Of a stretch of 64,000 nucleotides of DNA, positions 25,116 to 32,659 are shown piece after piece. The translations under genes were made by a program, and so were the position numbers. The notes under the pieces are model-generated. The model had not been told where the DNA came from, made no database searches, and saw nothing but the letters and a program-made list of their open reading frames with translations. The DNA is from Streptomyces sp. NBC_01429 (lineage in GTDB: Bacteria > Actinomycetota > Actinomycetes > Streptomycetales > Streptomycetaceae), in the NCBI RefSeq assembly GCF_036231945.1, contig NZ_CP109599.1:3814501-3878500 (forward strand), given 5' to 3'. Numbering within the stretch: the first letter of the stretch is position 1; every line of letters begins with the position of its first letter.

Positions 25116-25516
25116 GCGCCGCGGTGACGGTGTGGCCGGACCACGTCCGGGTGGACCTCGACAGCGGTGCCGACGAGACCTGGCGGAGCTGCGCCGATGT
25201 GCTCTACGGCACCGGTGAACCGGACCTGGCCGTAGGGCTGTTGCACCGCTATCCCGGGTGCCTGCTGGTCAGCGTACGCAGCGCCGTCGACGGGAATTGC
25301 GTCGCCGTCCTGCGCGGCGGTGCCCGGATCACGGCCGGCCGGGTACGGACCGGCCGGGAGCACGCGCTGCTCTGCTCCGCACTCCATCGGTACCTCGCGG
25401 AACTCAGCAGTCCCCGAGAGGGTCCCCGGGAGGATTCTCGGGGGGATTCCCGAGAGGGTCCCGGTGCCCGAGGGCCCGCAGCCGTTCCCTCAGGCGTGCC
25501 GCGTCCACCGGGCTGA
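25112..25516 (+). CDS. Small unknown protein coupled to the glycosyltransferase-like gene
   Basis: 134 residues starting at the GTG that overlaps the upstream stop (GTGA). Not recognised. Residues 1-95 look like a compact alpha/beta domain (WPDHVRVDLDSG, DLAVGLLHRYPG). The tail after residue 98 is a repetitive R-E-D/G-S-P stretch. Its last 113 bases lie antisense to the 3' end of the convergent STAND gene. Coupling suggests it works with the glycosyltransferase-like protein. Confidence 0.6.
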   Translation: MSAAVTVWPDHVRVDLDSGADETWRSCADVLYGTGEPDLAVGLLHRYPGCLLVSVRSAVDGNCVAVLRGGARITAGRVRTGREHALLCSALHRYLAELSSPREGPREDSRGDSREGPGARGPAAVPSGVPRPPG

Positions 25517-27890
25517 CGGGGGAATAGCGGGCCAGGGACTGTTCGTAGCAGTCCCTGGCCTTCCGGCGGTCGCCACGGTCCTGCGCCGTCCGGCCGAGCA
25601 TTTCGAGCACCCGCCCTTGCCAGTGCACCGACCCCGTCGCCACGAACTCGTCGTGCGCCTGGCGCAGTTGCCGCTCGGCGGTAGCGAAGTCCCCGATTCC
25701 GTCGGCGGCATGGGCCCGGCCGAGGAATGCGAGCGCCCGCGCGGCGTCGTACGGGTCCGGCACGGCGAGCAGCCCCTCCCTGGCCCGGCTCAGCAGGGCG
25801 ACAGCCGTATGCGGAGAACCGGATGCGAGGGCGATGTCGCCCAGACAGAGCCGGGTCAGGGCCACACCTCGGTCGTAGCCGATCTCCTCCCGCAGCGTGA
25901 GCGCCTCGGTGAAGAGGGAGGTCGCCTGCTCCAGTCGTCCGGCCAGCCGATGGGACTGGCCGAGGCCGTGCAGCGCCTGGGCCTCGGCGCGGCGGTCTCC
26001 CTCCGTCCGGGCGTCGCGCAGCGCACGGCCGAACCAGTCGATGGCCTCGTCGTAGCGGCCCGCGTTGTAGAGCCCGCTGCCACCGGTGGTGAGCATGCGG
26101 CTCACCGCGCGCGCGTCACCGGCCCGGTCCGCGGCGGCCAGGCCCGTCGCGTGGGCCTCGATCCACAAGTCGTAGGGCCGCAGGCGCAGGAAGAGCGGTT
26201 GCATGCTGTCGACCAGCTGCCAGGCGGTGGCGTCCCAGCCCCATTCGACGGCCGTGCGCACGGCGCCCATGAGGCGCAGCCGCTCGGCGTCCAGCCAGCC
26301 CAGTGCGGTGGTGCTGTCCCCGAACGGCGGTGGCCCTGGGGGCGCGTGGACGTAGTCGCGGTGAAGTCTGCGATGAGAGGGGGACAACAGCGCTCTGGCG
26401 GCGGTGGCGGTGGACAAGTACCAGTCCAGGACGCGGCGTACGGTCTCCTCACGCACACCGGGCAGCTCCTCCTCGTCGGCGCGCCGCGCGGCATGCAGGG
26501 AGACGAGGTCGTGGAAGCGGTAGCGGTCAGCGCCCAGTTCCTCCAGGAGGCTGGCTTCGACCAGTTCGTCGAGGAGGCGTTCGGCCGCCTCGGGGGTGCA
26601 GGCGCAGGCGGCGGCGGTGACATCGGCCCCGAACTCGGCGACGGGCAGCAGCCCCAGCCGTCTGTAGCCGCCGACCGACGCCGGCGGCAGCGCCTCGTAG
26701 GACTCGTCGAGCGCGGTCTCCACCGCCTCCTCGCCACCACCCACGTGCAGCGCGGTGAGGCGGCCCCCCTCCCGGTTCATCGCTCCGACCAGCGCGGCCA
26801 GCGGCTGGAGGGGGCGGGCCGCCATGCGTGCGGCGACCACGCAGACGGCGAGCGGCAGCCCGGCGCACAGGTCCGCCAGGGAGGACGCCGCCTCGTGTTC
26901 CCTGGCCACCCGTTCACCGCCCAGCCGCCGGCTCAGCAGCTCGACCGACGCTCCGGGATCGAGAGCGTGCAGCCGGTGGAAGACGGCCCCGTCGACGCCC
27001 AGGCCGGGCAGTCTCCTTCTGCTGGTCACCGCGACCAGGGCGGCGGGGGCGGCGGGCAGCAGTGGCCGGACCTGTGCCGCGCTGAGGGCGTTGTCCAGCA
27101 TGACGGCGATCCGCAGCTCGGCGGTGACCGTACGCCACAGGGCCGCCTGCTCGGCCAGGTCGGCGGGCACATGGTCGAGGCCGAACGCTCGCAGGAACTG
27201 GCCGAGTACCGCGCCCGGTTGTACCGGACCGTCCTTCGCGTGCCCCCGCAGGTCGGCGTACAGCTGCCCGTCGGGGTACTCACCGGTCAAGCCGCGCAGC
27301 CACCGGATCGTCAGCGCGGTCTTGCCGACCCCCGCGGTCCCGGTGACGACGACGGTCAGCGGCCCGGCGCCGGAGCGCGCGGCACGCAGCGCGTCGAGGG
27401 CGGCCAGGTCGGCGGTACGGTCGGTGAAGTGGGCGGCGCCGGTGATGAGTTGCCGGGGGACGGTGGGCCGTGCGGACCGCTGGACGTGTTCGTGCACGTG
27501 GATGCCCCCGTGGATGTCGCGGGCCTGAACCGCGGGCCCGGAGATCCTGGTGTCACCCGCGATCGTGTTGACCGTCGGCTCAGTCGTCGGCTCAGCCATC
27601 GGTTCAGTGACCGGCTCAGTCGTCGGCTCAGCCATCGGTTCAGTGACCGGCTCAGTCGTCGGCTCAGTGACCGGCTCAGCCGTCAGCCACCGCCGGAGGG
27701 CCGCCAGGAGTCCCGGCCGGGCGGCGGCATCGGCGGCCAGTCGCTCGGCGAGCGCGGTCAGCGCGGAGGCGTCCCCGGTCACCCGGACCGAGGGGAATTC
27801 CCCGGGAAACAACTCGGCGAGTGCGCGCCAGGCGGCCTCGTCCGCTCGATGGAGAGCGGCCGCCAATTCGGGGACCGTTACCGGATCCAT
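25404..27890 (-). CDS. STAND (NB-ARC) NTPase with TPR repeats, EPT-repeat linker and short beta motif
   Basis: 828 residues from ATG 27890. Residues 1-70 form a small helical effector-associated-type domain. Residues 72-106 are V-T-E-P/M-A-E-P/T-T-E-P repeats, and 115-133 (ISGPAVQARDIHGGIHVH) are a short beta motif. The NB-ARC NTPase follows (P-loop GTAGVGKT at 184-191, TSRRRL sensor, GLPLAV GxP motif), then an HDLVSLHA winged helix and TPR repeats to about 800. There is no BTAD, so it is not a SARP. Layout matches sensor NTPases in which TPRs detect a ligand and the N-terminus signals to an effector. The C-terminus ends in a P-P-G-N repeat tail. Confidence 0.8.
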   Translation of the reverse strand: MDPVTVPELAAALHRADEAAWRALAELFPGEFPSVRVTGDASALTALAERLAADAAARPGLLAALRRWLTAEPVTEPTTEPVTEPMAEPTTEPVTEPMAEPTTEPTVNTIAGDTRISGPAVQARDIHGGIHVHEHVQRSARPTVPRQLITGAAHFTDRTADLAALDALRAARSGAGPLTVVVTGTAGVGKTALTIRWLRGLTGEYPDGQLYADLRGHAKDGPVQPGAVLGQFLRAFGLDHVPADLAEQAALWRTVTAELRIAVMLDNALSAAQVRPLLPAAPAALVAVTSRRRLPGLGVDGAVFHRLHALDPGASVELLSRRLGGERVAREHEAASSLADLCAGLPLAVCVVAARMAARPLQPLAALVGAMNREGGRLTALHVGGGEEAVETALDESYEALPPASVGGYRRLGLLPVAEFGADVTAAACACTPEAAERLLDELVEASLLEELGADRYRFHDLVSLHAARRADEEELPGVREETVRRVLDWYLSTATAARALLSPSHRRLHRDYVHAPPGPPPFGDSTTALGWLDAERLRLMGAVRTAVEWGWDATAWQLVDSMQPLFLRLRPYDLWIEAHATGLAAADRAGDARAVSRMLTTGGSGLYNAGRYDEAIDWFGRALRDARTEGDRRAEAQALHGLGQSHRLAGRLEQATSLFTEALTLREEIGYDRGVALTRLCLGDIALASGSPHTAVALLSRAREGLLAVPDPYDAARALAFLGRAHAADGIGDFATAERQLRQAHDEFVATGSVHWQGRVLEMLGRTAQDRGDRRKARDCYEQSLARYSPVSPVDAARLRERLRALGHRDPLGNPPENPPGDPLGDC
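27580..27690 (-). repeat. In-frame tandem repeats encoding TEP units
   Basis: Alternating 12-bp units (GGCTCAGTCGTC, GGCTCAGCCATC and GGTTCAGTGACC on the + strand) form a roughly 48-bp higher-order repeat. They encode the V/T/M/A-E-P linker. Unit lengths in multiples of three keep the frame open, so copy number could vary without loss of function. Confidence 0.7.
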
Positions 27891-28164
27891 TCCGTCGCCC
27901 TCCCTGTACCTCGCTCACACCGGAACCACACGGGAACTCGCACGGGCACTCACACCTAAAGTCACACCGGCTCGGCGGACCTGGTCCCCCGCTGTGTCAC
28001 GCCCCTCGCACCACATGCTCCTTACATGACCTTGAAAGGCCGCCACCGGCGAAGTAAGCGGCGTTTCAGCCAACCAAAAGGCGTGCGCGCGAGCGCTCTA
28101 CCGAACCAATTGTCCCCATGTCACCCTGGGAAGATGCGGGGCGGGCGGTGACGGGGGACTGCTG

Positions 28165-31100
28165 GTGAACTTCGACATTCTCATCCTGGGGCCCGTGGAA
28201 CTGAGAGTGAACGGGCACCGGGAGATGTACGGCTCCGCCAAGGACTCCCAGATGCTGGCCGTGCTCGCCCTCAACGCCGGTAAAGCCGTGCCGTTGGACA
28301 CCCTCGCGCAACGCCTGTGGGACGACGCTCCCCCCGGTAAACCACGCGCGTCGCTCCATTCCTACGCCGCGCGCATCCGCCGCAAACTGGGCGCCGGCCG
28401 GCTGCCCCAGCAGGCGCACGCCTACGTACTGGACATCGATCCGGACACGGTGGACTACCTTCGTTTCCAGCGGCTGATCGCCCAGGCCCGCTCGCTGGTC
28501 TCCAGCGGCGACGACACCCAGGCGCTGGCCCTCCTGCACCGGGCGGAGGCGCTCTGGCGCGGGGAACCGCTCACCGGCTTCACCAGTCTGTGGGCCGAAC
28601 GCATCCGCCGCGGCCTCGCCGAACGACGGCTCGCGGCGGCGCTCCTGCGCATCGGTATCGAGCTGCGCCTGGGCCGGTTCACGGAGCTGGCGGGAGAGCT
28701 GTCCTCGCTGGTCGAGCAGTACCCGACGGACGAGACCGTCGTCCGTCACTTCATGACGGCCGCCTACGGCTGCGGCCGTCAGGCCGACGCGTTACGCGCG
28801 TACGAATCCATCCGCCGCCTGCTGCGCGACCAGGGTACGGAGCCGGGCGAGGCGCTGTCCCGTACGCACGGCCGCATCCTGGACCGGGCCCCGTTGGACG
28901 ACCTGCTCACCGACCGGGTGCCCGGCACCAGGCCCGTCGCCCCGAACAACCTCCCGGCCCACGGTGAACTGGTCGGCCGGACAAAGGAGTTGCGCGCTCT
29001 CCAGTATCCGCTGTCCGGAGTCGTCGCGCTTCAGGCGATCTCCGGCATGGCGGGCGTGGGCAAGAGCCTGCTGGCCCTCCACACCGCCAGACGCCTGGCC
29101 AGGCACTATCCCGCCGGCCAGTTCTATCTCAACCTGCGCGCCCATGCCCCGGGCCAGCACCCCCTCCCGTCCCACACCGCCCTCACCATCCTGCTGCGCC
29201 ACTTCGGTATCCCCGCCGCCGCGATTCCACACGACGCGGAAGAACTCGCCGCGCTCTGGCGCACCACGCTCAGCACCCGCCGGGCGATCATCGTTCTCGA
29301 CGACGCCGTCGACGCCGCGCAGATCGGACCTCTCCTCCCCGGTGGTTCCCCGTCGCTGATTCTCGTCACCAGCCGACGACGGCTCTCTGGGCTTCCCGGC
29401 ATCCGGCATCTCTTTCTCGATGTCCTGTCGACACACGACGCGGTCGCGCTGTTCACCGGACTCGTGGGTCCCGAACGCGCCGCGGATCCGGCGGAGGTCG
29501 CTGTGCTCGCCCGCATGTGCGACCACCTCCCGCTGGCCCTCGAACTCACCGCGGGCCGGCTGATCTCCCGCCCGGCGTGGACCGTCTCCCATCTCATTCA
29601 GCGGATGTCCCGCGACCCCGGCAGACTCGCCGAGATCCGTGACGGGCACGCGGAGATCCAGTCCGCGTTCGCGCTCTCGTACAACACACTGCCCGGCGAT
29701 CAGCAGAAAGCGTTCCGCCTGCTCAGCCTTCATCTGGCGCCGGAATTCGGGCCACACGCCACGGCCGCGCTCGTCGATCTCCCGCTGGAGGCGGCCGAAC
29801 GGATCCTCGAAGCACTCCTGGATTCCCACCTGCTCCAGGAAATCACTCCCGAACGGTACAAGTGCCACGATCTGATAGCCGAGTACGCCCTCAGCCTGAC
29901 CACCGCCCAGGATCCCGAGGCGGACCGTGAAGCCGCGCTCGGCCGTCTCGCCCTCTTCTATCTGCACGCCGCCACCGAGGCCAACCGCCTCCTCAACCCA
30001 CGCCGCCCGCAGCCCTCGCAGGTGTCCGAGCCACCGGCCCCGCCACTGCCCCTATGGCCGGACCCGCAAGCGGCCAGGGCATGGCTGACCTCGGAACACG
30101 CCGCGCTCACGGCCGCCGAGCGCCACCTGCGGAGCCGGGCCCGTCCCGGCCGCGCGGCCCATCTCGCCGACGCGCTCGCCGGGTTCCTCGACTCGGAGGG
30201 CTACTGGGAAGAGGCGGAGGAGATCCACTCGCACGCCGCTCGCCACTGGCACTCCGCAGGTGACCAGGCCCGGGAGGCCCGGTCACTGATCGACCTGGCC
30301 GTCGTGCGCTCGCAGATGGGCCGGTACGAGCAGGCCGAAGAGATCGGACGCCGCGCCCTGGCGATAGCCAGGGCCGTGGGCGACACCGCGACGGAAGCCG
30401 AATCACTGAGGGCTCTGGGACTGCTGTGCTGGAATCACGGGCGCCTCAACGAATCCCTCACTCTCCAGCAAGAGGCCTTGAGCCTCAGGATGAAGAACGG
30501 CGATCTCTGGCAGATCGCCCGGGGCCAGAACAACCTGGGAATCTCACTCCTGCACGTGGGCGACCACGAAGGCGCCATGAAGATGTTCCAGGCCGCCTTT
30601 TCGGGATTCGCATCGGCGAAGGACGAGAGAGGGAAAGCACAGGCATTGAACAACCGGGGCGATCTGCACCTCCACATGGGTGAGACAGATTCGGCCCACA
30701 GGTCATTCGTGCGCGCCCTCGAAATATTCCTGGAAGTGGGCAGCCGCTCGGAGCAGGCCATTACCCAGCTGAACGTGGGAAACACTCTCCCGATACCGGA
30801 GAAGCTGAATCAAGCTCTCACGCTGCACCGGACCGCCCTGCACACATTTCGCGGCATCAGCGACAAAAGAAACGAGACCATCACGCTGAATGCCATCGGA
30901 ACCGCCCTGTACAAGGCGGGGCAGTACATGGAGGCGTCGGCCCATCACACAGCGGCCCTGAACCTCGCCCAAGGAATCGGGACGGCACTGGAGCAAATCC
31001 AGGCACTGCGAGGACTGGGCATGGCCGAATTCCGGTCCGGTCACCGGTCGGCCGCCTCCGCACACCTGACGGCGGCCCTGGCGCTCGCGCAGCGCATCAA

Positions 31101-31290
31101 CGCGGCCGAGGAGGAGGCCCGTTCGCGCACCAGCCTGGCCGAGCTGCGGCTCGCGACGACCGGACGGACCACGGAGGCGCTGACCCACCTGGAGAAAGCG
31201 CTTGCCATCTTCCAGCGGCTCAATAAATTCGAGTCGGAGCGCATCGAAGCCGAGCTGAGCAGAATCCGCGGGACCGGTCTACGCGAATAG
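28165..31290 (+). CDS. SARP/AfsR-family regulator with NB-ARC and TPR repeats; TTA codon
   Basis: 1041 residues from GTG 28165. An OmpR-like winged helix (about 1-95; ILGPVELRVNGHRE, LHSYAARIRRKLG), BTAD (about 98-245), NB-ARC (P-loop GMAGVGKS near 293; TSRRRLSGLPG; PLALEL) and TPR repeats (about 690-1035) are visible. The leucine at about residue 210 is a TTA codon (28792-28794), so expression should depend on the bldA tRNA, as for many pathway-specific activators. It stands alone, divergent from the STAND NTPase and followed by a possible small-peptide ORF; no biosynthetic cluster is visible nearby. Targets unknown. Confidence 0.85.
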   Translation: MNFDILILGPVELRVNGHREMYGSAKDSQMLAVLALNAGKAVPLDTLAQRLWDDAPPGKPRASLHSYAARIRRKLGAGRLPQQAHAYVLDIDPDTVDYLRFQRLIAQARSLVSSGDDTQALALLHRAEALWRGEPLTGFTSLWAERIRRGLAERRLAAALLRIGIELRLGRFTELAGELSSLVEQYPTDETVVRHFMTAAYGCGRQADALRAYESIRRLLRDQGTEPGEALSRTHGRILDRAPLDDLLTDRVPGTRPVAPNNLPAHGELVGRTKELRALQYPLSGVVALQAISGMAGVGKSLLALHTARRLARHYPAGQFYLNLRAHAPGQHPLPSHTALTILLRHFGIPAAAIPHDAEELAALWRTTLSTRRAIIVLDDAVDAAQIGPLLPGGSPSLILVTSRRRLSGLPGIRHLFLDVLSTHDAVALFTGLVGPERAADPAEVAVLARMCDHLPLALELTAGRLISRPAWTVSHLIQRMSRDPGRLAEIRDGHAEIQSAFALSYNTLPGDQQKAFRLLSLHLAPEFGPHATAALVDLPLEAAERILEALLDSHLLQEITPERYKCHDLIAEYALSLTTAQDPEADREAALGRLALFYLHAATEANRLLNPRRPQPSQVSEPPAPPLPLWPDPQAARAWLTSEHAALTAAERHLRSRARPGRAAHLADALAGFLDSEGYWEEAEEIHSHAARHWHSAGDQAREARSLIDLAVVRSQMGRYEQAEEIGRRALAIARAVGDTATEAESLRALGLLCWNHGRLNESLTLQQEALSLRMKNGDLWQIARGQNNLGISLLHVGDHEGAMKMFQAAFSGFASAKDERGKAQALNNRGDLHLHMGETDSAHRSFVRALEIFLEVGSRSEQAITQLNVGNTLPIPEKLNQALTLHRTALHTFRGISDKRNETITLNAIGTALYKAGQYMEASAHHTAALNLAQGIGTALEQIQALRGLGMAEFRSGHRSAASAHLTAALALAQRINAAEEEARSRTSLAELRLATTGRTTEALTHLEKALAIFQRLNKFESERIEAELSRIRGTGLRE

Positions 31291-31397
31291 ACAACCCCGA
31301 AGTGAAGCTAAAGGTTCAGACCATTCCGGCACGATCGTGCGATTTGACGGAACCAGCCTCTTCATGATCGAATGAGATATTCGTTCGAGTGATCCCC

Positions 31398-31595
31398 ATG
31401 CGGGATCGCAGCACACAGGAGTGCTCCTTGCTGGAACTGATTACGCTGTCGGCCGTCGTCGCACCAGAGGAAACGGAAATCGCCTCCGAGGCCACCCCAG
31501 AGACTTTCAACGCAAGCCCGGCATCCCTTCCGGAATTTTCGAAGTCCATACCCGTACCCACCCGTATTGAACAGTGCACGCCGTCATTGATATAG
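31398..31595 (+). CDS. Possible small acidic peptide gene downstream of SARP
   Basis: 65 codons from ATG 31398, or 54-55 from TTG 31431, which has AGGAG six bases upstream and is the better start. The product has an acidic, Ala/Glu/Thr-rich first half (VVAPEETEIASEATPE) and a Ser/Pro/Thr tail with a single cysteine (RIEQCTPSLI). That pattern is reminiscent of a leader-core precursor peptide, but no modifying enzyme adjoins it. Local GC is lower than in the neighbours. An overlapping minus-strand frame (31316-31579) is an alternative. Not recognised; the coding status itself is uncertain. The rest of the 31291-31662 gap shows nothing else. Confidence 0.35.
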   Translation: MRDRSTQECSLLELITLSAVVAPEETEIASEATPETFNASPASLPEFSKSIPVPTRIEQCTPSLI

Positions 31596-31662
31596 GCGTC
31601 ACCATTACTTGACCAGCTGAATCCCCACGACCACTCCGTCTCGTAAGCAAAGCACCATCAGT

Positions 31663-31692
31663 GGGCCCGGACCGCGGAAACGGTTCGGGCCC
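31663..31692. terminator. Bidirectional terminator hairpin
   Basis: A 12-bp stem with one G-T wobble (GGGCCCGGACCG against CGGTTCGGGCCC) and a six-base loop. It sits 3 bases beyond the stop of the minus-strand endonuclease gene and after the small plus-strand ORF, so it can serve both. Confidence 0.75.
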
Positions 31693-31695
31693 TCT

Positions 31696-32466
31696 TCACT
31701 TCCCGTACGTGTCCCGCCAGCGCGCTCGGTGGGCCGTGTCGCCCTGGCCCCGGCCGTTGAGGGGGGTGAGGGAGTGCAGGGGGGTGCCGTTGTTCCAGAG
31801 GCCGAAGTGGTCGCGGTGTACGGCGAGGATGCCGTGCTGGGCGGCGAAGGTCTCCGAGGGGCGGCTGAAGCGGGTGGTGGCCACGAAGATGGCGACCTGG
31901 GCGCGGAAATGGACCTGGGCGCCGAGCAGGTCCCTCAGTTCGCGGCTGGCGATGGTCCTGGTCGGCGCGTACCGCTTGCACTGGACCACCATCGAGCGCC
32001 CGTCCGGCAGCCGGCCGACCACGTCCGCGCCGTTGTCGTGGGAGCCGCCGACGCGGCGGACCTCCGTGCAGCCGTCGCGGCGGCAGAGGTCGGCGACCAG
32101 TTCCTCGAACTCCGTTCCGCTCATCGCGTCCACCTCGGCCAGCGTCCGGCGGCCGGCGTCGAGGGCATCGGCGGTGCGCCACGCCCGGTCCCGGGTGCGT
32201 ACGAGCCGGTCGGTGCGCCACAGCCACCACCCCGCGCCGCCCACCAGGCCCAGCGCCGCGGCTGCCGCCAGGTACGGCCAGATCAGCGACCAGAAGGCGG
32301 CCACCAGCAGCAGCGCCGTGCCGCCGGCCATGACGGCCGCCTTCATCCGCGCCGCCCGCCGCTTCCGCGCCGCCGCACCACGTCCGCGGCTCCTCCTGAG
32401 CCCCTTGTGTCCCCCTGGCCTCCCGAGCCCCTTGCGCCCCTTGTTTCCCTTGCGTCCTCCGCGCAC
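31696..32466 (-). CDS. Mrr-like restriction endonuclease with two membrane helices
   Basis: 256 residues from GTG 32466 (GGAGG seven bases upstream). A Lys/Arg/Gly-rich N-terminus is followed by two hydrophobic helices (about 45-85) and then an Mrr-type catalytic domain. MSGTEFEELVADLCRRDG gives the helix with glutamate, NGADVVGRLPDG the aspartate and MVVQCKRYA the Q-x-K. The end matches the family. Membrane-tethered Mrr-fold proteins of this type are widespread in Streptomyces and suspected of cleaving foreign or modified DNA. It diverges from the beta-galactosidase gene. Confidence 0.8.
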   Translation of the reverse strand: MRGGRKGNKGRKGLGRPGGHKGLRRSRGRGAAARKRRAARMKAAVMAGGTALLLVAAFWSLIWPYLAAAAALGLVGGAGWWLWRTDRLVRTRDRAWRTADALDAGRRTLAEVDAMSGTEFEELVADLCRRDGCTEVRRVGGSHDNGADVVGRLPDGRSMVVQCKRYAPTRTIASRELRDLLGAQVHFRAQVAIFVATTRFSRPSETFAAQHGILAVHRDHFGLWNNGTPLHSLTPLNGRGQGDTAHRARWRDTYGK

Positions 32467-32659
32467 CCGGCTCCCTCCGCCCTCTCCCCCGCCACCCCTG
32501 ACAGCAGTGTGTCCAGCCCGGCGGCGGCGCGAAAGAGCGCCCGTTGGCCATGGCCTCTCCCGGGGCGCACGAGCACGGCACGGGCGTCGGGAGTCTTGTG
32601 TGGTGCGCGGTTACGTCTGATGCTGGTTGTTCTTGTTGCCTTCGGTTCGGAGTCGCCGC

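Noticed and set aside
27580..27690. CRISPR-like array of short repeats
   Set aside because: Units are 12 bp, contiguous and in frame with the STAND protein; there are no unique spacers.
31316..31579. Minus-strand 87-codon ORF opposite the possible peptide gene
   Set aside because: No good ribosome site and no recognisable domain; the plus-strand frame has slightly better support, though both are uncertain.
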